Shown here: piece after piece, positions 26,559 to 35,189 of the stretch | Layout of the letters: every line of letters begins with the position of its first letter | Position numbering within the stretch: the first letter of the stretch is position 1 | DNA from: Herbiconiux solani NBRC 106740 | Lineage (GTDB): Bacteria; Actinomycetota; Actinomycetes; Actinomycetales; Microbacteriaceae | Direction of reading: 5' to 3' | NCBI RefSeq assembly: GCF_001571005.1 | Contig: NZ_BCST01000006.1 | Span: 299,757 to 363,756, forward strand | Length of the DNA: 64,000 nucleotides | Position numbers and translations under genes: made by a program | The notes under the pieces: generated by a model | The model's database searches: none | Told to the model about the DNA's origin: nothing | What the model saw: only the letters and a program-made list of their open reading frames with translations

Positions 26559-27255
26559 GCATGGCCACGAGGCCGACGCCGCTGCCCCCGCCTCGGACGC
26601 TCCCGCCGGTGGCGCCGCTTCCGCCGAGCGCGACGCGGCGGCCTATCGGGAACTCGGGCGGCTCGACCCCCGGTTCGCCGAGCTGGTCGTGCGACTCGGG
26701 ACGCCCGATCCGTTCCACTTCCCCGACGGCGGGCGCACGGCCGAGAGCAACTTCGCCGGGATGGTCATGCACATCCTGGCCCAGCAGATCGCGACCCGGG
26801 TCGCTCTGGTGCTGTACGACCGGCTCGTCGCCGCCACGGGAGGCACTCCCACCCCGGAATCGCTGCTGCGCCTGGACGTCGATCAGCTGAAGGCGATCGG
26901 CACCTCGCACTCGAAGGCGACGTACCTCCGCGCGCTCGCCGAGGCCGTCGCGTCGGGCGGGCTCGACATCGAACGACTGGACGCGGTGGGCGACGCGGAG
27001 GTCGAGGACTCGCTGACCGCGATCACGGGGATCGGGCCGTGGAGTGCGGAGATGTTCCTCATCCACCAGCTTCACCGGGCCGACATCCTGCCCGCCGGTG
27101 ATCTCGGCATCCGGACCGCGGTCCAGCGCCTGGACTCGCTCACGGCCGTGCCGTCGATCGAGGAGGTGCGCCGGAGGGGTGCGGCATGGAGCCCGTACCG
27201 CACCTACGCGGCCGCGCTGCTCTGGCGGTCGCTCGCCCCTGCGGTCAGCGGGTGA
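26545..27255 (+). CDS. DNA-3-methyladenine glycosylase II family (HhH-GPD)
   Basis: A 236-residue base-excision repair glycosylase. The helix-hairpin-helix is LTAITGIGPWSAEMFL and the catalytic Asp lies in LPAGDLGIRTAVQRL (about residues 190-204). There is no Lys in the lyase position, so it is monofunctional like AlkA. No Fe-S cluster cysteines. It removes alkylated purines. The first 30 residues are an Ala/Asp-rich tail before the domain. It overlaps the transporter stop by 14 bp. Confidence 0.92.
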   Translation: MTIDEHGHEADAAAPASDAPAGGAASAERDAAAYRELGRLDPRFAELVVRLGTPDPFHFPDGGRTAESNFAGMVMHILAQQIATRVALVLYDRLVAATGGTPTPESLLRLDVDQLKAIGTSHSKATYLRALAEAVASGGLDIERLDAVGDAEVEDSLTAITGIGPWSAEMFLIHQLHRADILPAGDLGIRTAVQRLDSLTAVPSIEEVRRRGAAWSPYRTYAAALLWRSLAPAVSG

Positions 27256-28096
27256 CCAGGGCCGCCAGGCTCGGGAGGTCGCGGGCGCCCGCGAAGGCGC
27301 GTTCGGTGACGGCCTCGACGTCTGGCCCGTGCCCGCCGAACGCCTGGCGGAAGATCTCCATGTCGATCACCTGCAGGCGGCTCAGGTGCTCGGCGTTCCC
27401 GGTCGTGATCGCCGAGCCGAGCGACTGCAGCGCGCGGCTGGACCCCGTGCCGCTCCGGAGCACGTCGACGAGCGCGGCGATGTCGACGTGCTCGGCCGTC
27501 GCGAGGCCGAGGAGGTCGCTGATGTTCTTCTGGTTGGCCATGAGCATCGCGTTGTTGATCAGCTTCCCGACCTGGCCGGCCCCGGCGCCACCCATGTACG
27601 CGACGCGGGTCGAGTAGGTCTCGAAGAGGGGCCGGAGCGAGTCGACGACCGCCCGGTCGCCGCCGACGATCGTCGTGAGCTGCTTCGCGACCGCCCCGGC
27701 ATGGCCCCCGCTGACCGGGGCGTCGATCACCTGCACGTCCCGCGTCGCAGCGGTGCGGGCCAGCTCGACGGCGGCCGCGGGCAGCCCGGTGCCGAGGTTG
27801 ATCAGCACGGTGCCGGGCCGCAGCGCGTCGAGCAGCCTGCCGTCGACGAGCACTGCGGTGTTGTCCTTGTCCTCGCTCAGGCACAGGCCGACGATGTCGC
27901 TGACGGGGCCGAGTTCGGCCGGGGAGGGGTGCGCCGTGTAGGCGACGGCGGGTTCCTCGCCGAGCGCCCCGACTCGGCCGCTCCGCGACCAGACGTGCAG
28001 CGGATAGCCGGCCTCGGCGATGGCCCGGGCGATCGGGCCGCCCTGGTCGCCGAGACCGATCCAGCCGATGGAGGGCTTGTCGGGTGTCTCGGGCAT
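27245..28096 (-). CDS. NAD(P)-dependent oxidoreductase (3-hydroxyisobutyrate dehydrogenase family)
   Basis: A 283-residue protein. The Rossmann motif is IGWIGLGDQGGPIARAIAEAG (the family norm is GLGxMG, here Q for M). The substrate-binding DAPVSGGHAGA (about residues 120-130) and the catalytic Lys in GKLINNAMLMANQKN (about 178) are present. It oxidises a beta-hydroxy acid; which one is not shown. Its 3' end overlaps the stop of the glycosylase gene by 11 bp, convergent. Confidence 0.9.
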   Translation of the reverse strand: MPETPDKPSIGWIGLGDQGGPIARAIAEAGYPLHVWSRSGRVGALGEEPAVAYTAHPSPAELGPVSDIVGLCLSEDKDNTAVLVDGRLLDALRPGTVLINLGTGLPAAAVELARTAATRDVQVIDAPVSGGHAGAVAKQLTTIVGGDRAVVDSLRPLFETYSTRVAYMGGAGAGQVGKLINNAMLMANQKNISDLLGLATAEHVDIAALVDVLRSGTGSSRALQSLGSAITTGNAEHLSRLQVIDMEIFRQAFGGHGPDVEAVTERAFAGARDLPSLAALVTR

Positions 28097-28191
28097 GGGG
28101 TGTCCTTCCGTCTCGGTCGGGGGTACAGGTCTGGGGTGCTGAACGGGGTGCTCAGTGGTGCCGCTCGGTCGGGGCTGCTCGCGCGGCGCGC

Positions 28192-29121
28192 TCAGGACAG
28201 CGCGTTCTGGCTGACCTGCCAGAGCTGGTCGGCGGCATCCTCGTCGAGCGCGTAGTCGGCGACCTTCGTCGAGAAGATCGTCAGGTCCTCGGGCCGGTGG
28301 TCGGTGACCTCGGCCTCTTGGTTGTCGTTGAAATACCGCCCGCTGACCCCTTCGAGAAGAGGGGATGCGGCCAGCAGAACGGTCGTCGCGGCTCCCTGCT
28401 CGGCCGTCTTCTGCTGGTCCTCCGGCGTCGCCAGAGCGCCCCCGACGTGCCGCTGGAGCGGGGTCGGGATGGCGCCCGGGTTGAGGGTGTTGACCGTGAT
28501 CCCGTCGTCCGCCCAGCGCCGCGCGGCACCGACGCCGAACAGGATGACGGCGGTCTTCGACTGCCCGTACGCCAGCCGCGCGTCGTAGGGGCGGAAGGCG
28601 AAGTTGATGTCACCGAACACGACAGGGGAGAAGAGGTGGGCCGACGAGCTGACCGAGACGACCCGCGATCCGCCCGCGGCGGCGAGGAAGGGGTGGAGGC
28701 CGGCCGCGAGGGCGAAGTGGCCCAGATGATTGGTCGCGAACTGCGTCTCCCAGCGCTGCGCCAGTGTGCGGTCCTGGATGGCCATGACGCCCGCGTTGTT
28801 GATCAGCAGGTGCAGGGGTTCGTCCCAGCCGTCGACGAAGCGGCGCACGGAGGCGGGGTCGGTGAGTTCGAGCTCGCGGACGTCGATGCGGTCGTTGCCG
28901 GTCTCGGCCGTGATGCGCTCGGCGACCTCTCGGCCGGCCTCCGTGTTGCGCACGGCGATGGTGATGGTCGCGCCGCGGCGGGCGAGGGTCGCGGTGGTGG
29001 CGACCCCGATTCCGGATGCTCCTCCCGTCACGATCGTGCGCCGTCCGGTCAGATCGACTCCCGCGCTGACCTCGTCGGCGGTCGACCGGGCATCGAACGG
29101 GGTGGTGATGCGTGGGGGCAT
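28192..29121 (-). CDS. Short-chain dehydrogenase/reductase (retinol dehydrogenase-like)
   Basis: A 309-residue SDR. VTGGASGIG (NADP-binding, about residues 33-41), LLINNAGVMA, VVSVSSSAH and the catalytic YGQSK are all present. The long C-terminal part fits the WWOX/retinol-dehydrogenase branch. The start is the ATG at 29121 with AGGATCACCTC upstream; the frame runs on above it without coding character. It lies 95 bp upstream of the oxidoreductase gene on the same strand, so both may form one unit. Confidence 0.9.
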   Translation of the reverse strand: MPPRITTPFDARSTADEVSAGVDLTGRRTIVTGGASGIGVATTATLARRGATITIAVRNTEAGREVAERITAETGNDRIDVRELELTDPASVRRFVDGWDEPLHLLINNAGVMAIQDRTLAQRWETQFATNHLGHFALAAGLHPFLAAAGGSRVVSVSSSAHLFSPVVFGDINFAFRPYDARLAYGQSKTAVILFGVGAARRWADDGITVNTLNPGAIPTPLQRHVGGALATPEDQQKTAEQGAATTVLLAASPLLEGVSGRYFNDNQEAEVTDHRPEDLTIFSTKVADYALDEDAADQLWQVSQNALS

Positions 29122-29287
29122 GAGGTGATCCTCTCGGCGCGGTTCGGGTGCCCCCATCCCATCAGCCGGTGCGGATCGGCGAATCCCGGAACGCCCCCAG
29201 TCGGCACCGGGCTCCACCCCGGTGGGGCGCGCCCGAGCCCCCCCCGTCGGCGCGCGCGGCGCTGGACCGACGTGGCCCTGGCGCTCG

Positions 29288-30067
29288 TCAGCGCCGACGT
29301 GGCGGGGTGCGGCGGCGGGCGATCGTCTCGGCGTCGAGGTCGACACGGAGGGGCGTGACCGACGTCAAGCCCAGATCGACCAGGAGGGCTCGGAGGTCGT
29401 AGGGCCCGGGCTCCAGCTGCTTCCAGGCCGCGCCGTCGATCGAGACCGGGACGCGGGCGTACTCGCCGGGATCGAGCGGCACGGCGCGGCCCTGCCCGAG
29501 GGCCGCCCAGCCGAAGGCGGCGTCCGCGACCCCGGGTGCGGTGAAGGTGCCGACGACCAGGAAGCCGTCGCCATCCGGTCGCCAGCGAGTGTCACCGGTG
29601 TTCACGATGTCGACGGCGAACTCGCCGCCCGCCGCCGAAGCCGCGCCCGGCTCGGTCATGACGGCCGGCCAGCGCAGCTCGAGGCCACGCCGACGCTCCT
29701 GTCGGCCGGGGCGAAGCGGGAGAGGGTCGGGGTGGATGCTGAACCTCGGCCGGGCGCCGGCCGATCCCTCCGCCGCGTTCGCGGGTTCTTTCTCGAGGTG
29801 CGCCACCCGCCAGACCCGGCGGTCGTCGTCCACGGGCGCGCCGAGAACCGTGCTCCGATCCCGGACGTGGAGCACCCGCCAGCCCTCGGCCGGGGGATCC
29901 TCGACCGGCAGGCCCGACCGGGTCCGGCCCGGCGACGACTCCGCATCCACCTCGAATCCGAGTTCGCGGGCGAGTTCGGGGAGCGGGACACCCGGTGCCT
30001 CGACGTCCGATGCCGCCACGTCGACGTACCCGAGCTGGAAGAGGTCGCCCTGCGGGTGCTGGTCCAT
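29288..30067 (-). CDS. Unknown two-part protein
   Basis: 259 residues, not recognised. The N-terminal part begins GDLFQLGYVDVAA and is rich in Pro/Glu. The C-terminal half (from about residue 140) shows beta-strands: FAVDIVNTGDTRW, then FLVVGTFTAPG, then ARVPVSID, reading like an Ig-like or fibronectin-like sandwich (NTGDTRWRPDG resembles NEW1/CARDB-type domains). No signal peptide, so intracellular. The start ATG at 30067 has GGGAGG 7 bases upstream. A small zinc-ribbon gene lies 88 bp upstream on the same strand. Confidence 0.75.
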   Translation of the reverse strand: MDQHPQGDLFQLGYVDVAASDVEAPGVPLPELARELGFEVDAESSPGRTRSGLPVEDPPAEGWRVLHVRDRSTVLGAPVDDDRRVWRVAHLEKEPANAAEGSAGARPRFSIHPDPLPLRPGRQERRRGLELRWPAVMTEPGAASAAGGEFAVDIVNTGDTRWRPDGDGFLVVGTFTAPGVADAAFGWAALGQGRAVPLDPGEYARVPVSIDGAAWKQLEPGPYDLRALLVDLGLTSVTPLRVDLDAETIARRRTPPRRR

Positions 30068-30155
30068 ACTCGACCCTCCCACGCCGCCACCCCGCGAACC
30101 CTGGGCGATCGGCGGGAATCGGGAATCGGACCACGGCTCGGCCGGACGCGCGCGG

Positions 30156-30287
30156 TCAGGGCGCCGGCGCGCTCGTGGCCGGTTCGGGCTGGGGATCGCA
30201 GGTGTCGCAGTAGACGTATTCGCCCCGCACGTGCATCCACCCGTCGGCGCACTGGGTGCACTTCACGTTGAGCGGAATGGTGGGCAT
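30156..30287 (-). CDS. Small zinc-ribbon protein (43 residues)
   Basis: A short gene. It reads MPTIPLNVKCTQCADGWMHV, then a CDTC pair and a Pro-rich tail. CTQC and CDTC (CxxC twice, 18 apart) should bind one Zn. Third codon positions are GC-rich, which supports coding. There is no strong ribosome site: the ATG is preceded by CTCAGGTC. The role is unknown; such ribbons often accompany larger unknown proteins, here the one 88 bp downstream. Confidence 0.7.
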   Translation of the reverse strand: MPTIPLNVKCTQCADGWMHVRGEYVYCDTCDPQPEPATSAPAP

Positions 30288-30438
30288 GACCTGAGCGTAG
30301 ATCCCCAGCGCCCGAATGCACCCGGTTCCCGGAAATCCCGTGGCTGCCGAGGTGGGGTTTCGTGGCTAGGCTGGCGCTCGGGCAGCGAGATCGAGGCGCC
30401 GGCGGAGGCGCGCTCGCCGCCCGAGAGGGAGGCGCACG

Positions 30439-31332
30439 GTGCCCGACGAGCAGAAACTGAGCCGATTCGAGACCGCGCGCGGGTTCCTTGCCGCCCTCGA
30501 CCAGAGCGGCGGCAGCTCTCCCAAGGCGCTCGCGCAGTACGGGATCGACGCGTCGCAGTACTCGACCGACGCCGAGATGTTCGATCTGATCCACGCCGAG
30601 CGGGTGCGCATCGTCACCGACCCGGCGTTCACCTCGTCGCGCATCCTCGCCGCGATCCTCTTCGAGGACACCCTCGACCGCGAGGTGGAGGGGCGCCCGT
30701 CGGCCGCGTACCTCTGGGAGGTCAAGGGGATCATCCCGTTCCTCAAGATCGACAAGGGCCTGCTCGACGAGGAGGACGGCGTGCAGCTCATGCGCGACAT
30801 CCCGGGGCTCGACGACCTGTTGCCGCGCGCCCGGGAGGCCGGGGTGCTGGGCACGAAGGAGCGGTCGGTCATCCACTCGGCCCACCCCGACGGCATCCGG
30901 CGGATCGTCGCGCAGCAGTTCGACGTGGCCCGCGCCGTGCTCGCGCACGACCTGCTCCCCATCCTCGAACCCGAGATCGACATCCACGCGCCCGACAAGG
31001 CCGAGGCCGAGGTGCTGCTGAAGGCCGCGATCCTCGAGCAGCTCGAGACGCTCGACGAGGGGCAGAAGGTGGGGGTCAAGATCTCCCTGCCGTCGGTCAA
31101 CGACTTCTACCTCGACCTCATCCGGCATGCCCGCGTCGCGCGGGTGGTGGCGCTCTCGGGCGGGTACGACCGCGACGAGGCGGACGCCCTGCTCGCGAAG
31201 AACCACGGCCTGATCGCGAGCTTCAGCCGGGCGCTGCTCGAGGGCCTGACGGCGCAGCAGAGCGACGCCGACTTCACGAAGACCCTCGACACCTCGATCG
31301 AGTCGATCTACCGGGCCTCCCTCGCCCCCTGA
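30439..31332 (+). CDS. fda: Fructose-bisphosphate aldolase, class I
   Basis: A 297-residue aldolase. RFETARGFLAALDQSGGSSP begins the family pattern. The Schiff-base lysines are in EVKGIIPFLKIDKGLL and KVGVKISLPSVNDFY (about residue 218). SGGYDRDEADALL closes the phosphate-binding site. It cleaves fructose-1,6-bisphosphate in glycolysis, needing no metal. The start is a GTG at 30439 preceded by GGGAGG. This class differs from the usual class II enzyme of actinobacteria, which could be elsewhere in the genome. Confidence 0.93.
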   Translation: MPDEQKLSRFETARGFLAALDQSGGSSPKALAQYGIDASQYSTDAEMFDLIHAERVRIVTDPAFTSSRILAAILFEDTLDREVEGRPSAAYLWEVKGIIPFLKIDKGLLDEEDGVQLMRDIPGLDDLLPRAREAGVLGTKERSVIHSAHPDGIRRIVAQQFDVARAVLAHDLLPILEPEIDIHAPDKAEAEVLLKAAILEQLETLDEGQKVGVKISLPSVNDFYLDLIRHARVARVVALSGGYDRDEADALLAKNHGLIASFSRALLEGLTAQQSDADFTKTLDTSIESIYRASLAP

Positions 31333-31338
31333 CCCAGC

Positions 31339-31377
31339 CGTCGCCGACCGCTCGTCGCCGACCGCTCGTCGCCGACC
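31339..31377. repeat. 14-bp tandem repeat, nearly three copies
   Basis: CGTCGCCGACCGCT repeats with a 14-base period through 2.8 units, just after the aldolase stop and before the convergent hydrolase. A small non-coding expansion. Confidence 0.75.
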
Positions 31378-31405
31378 ACCGCCCGTCGCGGGGCGGCAGC
31401 GGGGT

Positions 31406-32194
31406 TCAGGATGCGGGAACGAGCCCGTCCTTCTGCAGTGCCTCCACGAGACGGCGGGAGAGGACCTCGTGGCCGAGCTGGGTGGGGTGGATGCCGTCGG
31501 GCGCGATGAGTTCGGGCGAGCCGTCGAGCCACGGGTCGGAGAGGGCGCTGATGTACGGGAGCTCTGCTGCGCGCGCCGCGTCGCCCACCGCGGCGTCGAG
31601 GGCCGAGACATCGGCCGGCACGGAGCGGGACGTCCAGATCGGGCCGACGACCACGATCTCCGCCTGCGGGAGCCCGGCGCGGAGCCTCGAGAACACGTCA
31701 GCCGCTGCCGACCGCACCTCGGCCGGGTCGGCCCCGAGATCGTTGCGTGTTCCGGCGATCACGACGACGTCCGGGTGGGCGGCGATCACCGCATCCACCC
31801 GCGAGCCGTAGGTGAGGTCGGGGGAGGGTTGCACGTAGCCGGTGCCGCCGATCGCGAACGGCTCGTAGACCCAGCCCAGGTCGCGCGCGGCGAGAGCGGT
31901 GAAGGAGTCGCCGGGGCCGTCGGCCCCCTCGCCCGCGGTGTACGAATCGCCGAGGAAGGCCGCCACGGGGGAGGACTGATCGGCCGGCCCGCCGCCGGTC
32001 GAGTCCGGGGACGGCGCACTCCCCACCGATCCGGAAGAGCCTGCGCTCGCGGCGGTCGCGGCGCCGAACCCGTAGGCCGCGGCGACGAGGCCGATCAGCG
32101 CCACGAGGGCCACGCCGATCGCGGCGAGGATCGCCCAGGGCGGACCGAGTCGGCGCGTCAACCGTGTGCTCGTCCCGCGCATACCGACGAGCAT
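31406..32194 (-). CDS. Membrane-anchored SGNH/GDSL hydrolase
   Basis: A 262-residue protein. One N-terminal membrane helix (about residues 19-44), then a low-complexity Ser/Gly spacer, then the SGNH fold: block I GDSYTAGEG (catalytic Ser, about residue 85), block III GTRNDLG and block V DGIHPTQLGH with the Asp-His pair. The domain faces outside the cell and probably moves or removes acyl groups on wall glycans. It follows the acyltransferase gene by 34 bp on the same strand, which makes them a functional pair. Start at 32194 or 32182. Confidence 0.88.
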   Translation of the reverse strand: MLVGMRGTSTRLTRRLGPPWAILAAIGVALVALIGLVAAAYGFGAATAASAGSSGSVGSAPSPDSTGGGPADQSSPVAAFLGDSYTAGEGADGPGDSFTALAARDLGWVYEPFAIGGTGYVQPSPDLTYGSRVDAVIAAHPDVVVIAGTRNDLGADPAEVRSAAADVFSRLRAGLPQAEIVVVGPIWTSRSVPADVSALDAAVGDAARAAELPYISALSDPWLDGSPELIAPDGIHPTQLGHEVLSRRLVEALQKDGLVPAS

Positions 32195-32228
32195 AGAGGC
32201 CCGTGCTCTGCCGAAGCTCCGAAGCGGG

Positions 32229-33623
32229 TCAGGAACCCACGAGGTCGGTGGGGGCGGGAGCCGCGGTCGGGATCGCGCCCGATGCTCCAGACGGTGCCAC
32301 GGCCGCACCGACTGCCGGCCCGAGCGTGCTCGCGGGGTTGCGGCGGTACCTGGTCTTGCGCCGACGCGTGATCGAGCCGACACGGGTCTGCGGAACGGCG
32401 GCGGCGCGGCGGGACGGTCCTGTCCCCGTGCGGCGCGAAGGCGGAGCACCCGGGACGGCCGCGGGGCCGCCCGGAACGCCCGACGCCCTCCGCGCCCCGG
32501 AGCGCGCTCGCTTCTTCTTGCCCCACCCGAGCACGGCGTTGCGGCCGGGGATCTCGACGAACTTCCACAGCATCCAGGCCAGGCCCAGAGCGACCGTGAA
32601 GGCGAGCAGCGTGAGCGCCGCCCCGAGCAGGAGCGGGGCCTGCGGCGCACCACCGGGCCAGGCCGAGGCGATCACCCCGACGACGAGGAGATGGATGAGG
32701 TAGAACGCGAACGAGATCTCGCCGAGCCGCACGAGCGGTCGCGAGGAGAGGACGGTGAAGCGGCCCGACAGGTCGGCGCGGGCGAGCGCGGCGATCAGCA
32801 GCGCGTATCCGACCACCGTGATGGCGGCGAAGCCGTAGGGGTTCATCGGATAGAACTGCGAGTAGGCGTAGCCGGCGAGGGCGATGACGGCCGCCGGAAG
32901 CAGGCGCGGACCCCGCCAGGCGCCTCGGCGCATCAGGGCGCCGAGGGTGACGCCGAGCACGAACTCGGGCAGCCGGGCCAGCGGCGAGGCGCTCGAGGCG
33001 ACGAGCGAGGGCAGCTGCCACCAGAAGGTCGGCAGTGCGAAGACGAGTCCGAGCGCGACGGCCCCGAGCAGCCACAGGCCCGCGTTGTTCAGCACGCGGA
33101 CGTAGCGGATGACGAACGGGAACAGCAGGTAGAAGAAGGCCTCGACGGCGAGCGACCAGCTGACCGGGTTGCCCGCCTGGTACCACTCGGCGCTCCAGAC
33201 GTTGGTGAGCGTGAGGTTGGCGAGGGCGGCGAGCGGATGCGGCGAGGCGATGCCGGGCAGGATCGTCGCCGCCAGCGCGAGCGCCACCGCGAGGCACACG
33301 AGGTGCAGCGGGTAGATGCGGGCCACGCGGCGCTTCCAGAAGCCGGCGATGGAGACGCCCGGCCGATCGGCCCAGGCGAGCACGAAGCCGGAGAGCAGGA
33401 AGAACAGCGACACCCCGGTGTAGCCGCCGCCGAACACGTAGCTCATGGCTGTGTAGCCGCCGCCGTTGAAGTAGTTCAGATTGCGGATGTGGTACGCGAA
33501 CACCACGAACGCGGCGATCCAGCGGAGGCCGGTCAGCGACTGGAGGGCAGGGACGCGGACGGCGTGGTCGATCGACGGCGCGAACGCACCCCCGGCCGGA
33601 GCCTGGTCGAGCACGCGGCTCAC
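32229..33623 (-). CDS. Acyltransferase family protein (AT3/OafA-like membrane protein)
   Basis: 464 residues. About ten membrane helices (residues 30-350) with the AT3 hallmarks LTGLRWIAAFVVFAYH early and FFLLSGFVLAWADRPG near residue 90. It transfers acyl groups across the membrane to glycans or lipids. OafA-like enzymes often carry a C-terminal SGNH domain; here that domain is a separate gene directly downstream. The last 105 residues are a basic, Pro/Ala/Arg-rich tail (KKKRARSGARR). The GTG start is weakly preceded and overlaps an upstream short frame. Confidence 0.9.
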   Translation of the reverse strand: MSRVLDQAPAGGAFAPSIDHAVRVPALQSLTGLRWIAAFVVFAYHIRNLNYFNGGGYTAMSYVFGGGYTGVSLFFLLSGFVLAWADRPGVSIAGFWKRRVARIYPLHLVCLAVALALAATILPGIASPHPLAALANLTLTNVWSAEWYQAGNPVSWSLAVEAFFYLLFPFVIRYVRVLNNAGLWLLGAVALGLVFALPTFWWQLPSLVASSASPLARLPEFVLGVTLGALMRRGAWRGPRLLPAAVIALAGYAYSQFYPMNPYGFAAITVVGYALLIAALARADLSGRFTVLSSRPLVRLGEISFAFYLIHLLVVGVIASAWPGGAPQAPLLLGAALTLLAFTVALGLAWMLWKFVEIPGRNAVLGWGKKKRARSGARRASGVPGGPAAVPGAPPSRRTGTGPSRRAAAVPQTRVGSITRRRKTRYRRNPASTLGPAVGAAVAPSGASGAIPTAAPAPTDLVGS

Positions 33624-33769
33624 CGGACGGGGAGACCCTGCTGCGCGATGCCACGGACGTGCTTCCGGGCCGCCGGCGAGCCGGCCGATCCCGCGCCCGT
33701 GGGGATGAATTGCCGGCCCCGGGTCATCCGGGATCCCGTCCCGGCCAGACCGTTACCGCGCATCGTCAT
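33620..33769 (-). CDS. Possible 49-residue upstream ORF
   Basis: A short frame starting MTMRGNGLAGTG and ending GIAQQGLPVR. Its stop overlaps the GTG start of the acyltransferase gene (GTGA at 33620-33623), so it could couple translation. It is basic, with no domain. An AT-rich patch with GCTTTTTTC sits just before its ATG. It may be a real small protein, a leader ORF, or chance. Confidence 0.3.
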   Translation of the reverse strand: MTMRGNGLAGTGSRMTRGRQFIPTGAGSAGSPAARKHVRGIAQQGLPVR

Positions 33770-33938
33770 GAAAAAAGCATAACTGACGATCAACACCTGT
33801 CGACACATGTGCACACCGTCCACCGCGTGGCGGCCCCGGCTCAGGATGCCGCGCATCCCGTGGCCCGTGGCCGGGTCTGCGTGCGCGGGTCGGGGCCGGG
33901 GCGGTAGCGTGGCGACAGCACGATCGGGGGGAACGGCG
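33624..33938. other. Divergent intergenic region between acyltransferase and membrane-protein genes
   Basis: 315 bp. It holds the possible short frame (33620-33769) and an AT-rich patch at about 33765-33810 with palindromic TGTCGACA and a stretch of A's. It probably holds the promoters for both neighbours. No RNA gene seen. Confidence 0.5.
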
Positions 33939-35174
33939 ATGGCGGGTGCGGGCGGGGCGACGAGGGAGCCGGGACGGTGGCTTCGGCCGGCGACGGCGGA
34001 TGCGCGACGGCAGCCGGTTCGACGGCAGCCGGTGCGGCAGCAGCAGGTGCGGCCGGCCATCGTGGAGGGGCGGCAGCGGCTGCTGCTGTTCGTGATCGCG
34101 GGCGGGCGGCAGGTGCCGTGGCAGCGGCTCACTCCGGCGAGCCGGTTCGCCTTCACGCACAGCGGGCACGTCAGCGTGCGCGCGCTCCTCACGAGCGCCG
34201 TCGCCCGCGGGTGGCGGGGCCTCCTGATCGCCTTCGTGCCCCTCATCGTGCTGGCCGCGACCGCACTGCTCTGGGGTTCGCCGGGGTGGATGACGTGGCT
34301 CTGGTGCAGCGCGCTCTGTGCGATCAACGCCGTGTTCCTGGTCGGCGGCCCCATCCTCTGGAACGGCCTCATCACGGCCGGCATCGCGATCGACCAGCTC
34401 GAGCTGGCGCCGGGGGACAACCGGGCCGTCGCCGACTGGCTGCGCACGAGCTATGGCCGTCGCGGGTGGCAGGGGTTCTGGATGCTCGTCGGGTCCGCGA
34501 TCGGCGTCGCCCTGCTCTGGTGCATCAACCTGGCGTCGGAATTCGCCTTCACGCTCGGCATCGGCGAGTACCTCACCATGGCGGTGACCGCCGGTCTCGC
34601 GGTCAACGGCCTGTGGATCCTGTGGTGGATCGCCGGCCTCATCCCGACGCTCGGCGAGCAGCCGAGTCTGCGGCTCGACTGGCACAACCCGGCCCGCACC
34701 CCGGCGATCGTGTTCCTCAACCGGGCGCTCTGGAAGGCGAGCACGGCCATCTCGATCGGGATGATCCTGCTGGCCTTGGCCGTGCAGGGCCAGCCGTCGC
34801 CGTTCACTCTCGCCGAGGGCATTCCCGCGCAATGGTACGCGGCGGTGATCGTGCAGTTCATCGCCTTCCTGATCGTCGGGGCGGTCTTCGTGCGCGACGG
34901 GTTCTGGGCGCAGTGGAAGGTGTTCCGCCTCGTGCGGGTGCACATCGACAACGGCCGGAAGCCCATCGACGAGAAGCTGGTCGCCCTCACGGCGACCTTC
35001 TCGGCGCACGGGCGCCGCAGCCCGAAGGTGCTCTACTACGCCGAGCTCGACCGGCACTTCGACTCGCTGCGCGCCGTCGACCTCAAGCTCGGCTGGGCGC
35101 TGACCTGGGCGACGAGCATCGTGGGCGCGCTGGTGAGCGTGCTCGCGTCGGCGATCAAGCTGACGCCGGGCTGA
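33939..35174 (+). CDS. Unknown multi-pass membrane protein
   Basis: A 411-residue protein. A basic, Arg/Gln/Pro-rich N-terminus of about 75 residues (RRQPVRRQPVRQQQVRP shows a duplicated RQPVR) precedes seven or so membrane helices (about residues 95-390). No family recognised. WNGLITAGIAIDQLELAPGD lies between helices. A short soluble segment (about 325-380) contains VHIDNGRKPIDEKLVAL. The start ATG has GGGGGGAA upstream. It stands alone, divergent from the acyltransferase. Confidence 0.75.
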   Translation: MAGAGGATREPGRWLRPATADARRQPVRRQPVRQQQVRPAIVEGRQRLLLFVIAGGRQVPWQRLTPASRFAFTHSGHVSVRALLTSAVARGWRGLLIAFVPLIVLAATALLWGSPGWMTWLWCSALCAINAVFLVGGPILWNGLITAGIAIDQLELAPGDNRAVADWLRTSYGRRGWQGFWMLVGSAIGVALLWCINLASEFAFTLGIGEYLTMAVTAGLAVNGLWILWWIAGLIPTLGEQPSLRLDWHNPARTPAIVFLNRALWKASTAISIGMILLALAVQGQPSPFTLAEGIPAQWYAAVIVQFIAFLIVGAVFVRDGFWAQWKVFRLVRVHIDNGRKPIDEKLVALTATFSAHGRRSPKVLYYAELDRHFDSLRAVDLKLGWALTWATSIVGALVSVLASAIKLTPG

Positions 35175-35189
35175 GGCCGGACCGAAGGC

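Noticed and set aside
29288..30067. Assigning the unknown gene as an extracellular adhesin
   Set aside because: The beta-sandwich half suggests it, but there is no signal peptide or anchor.
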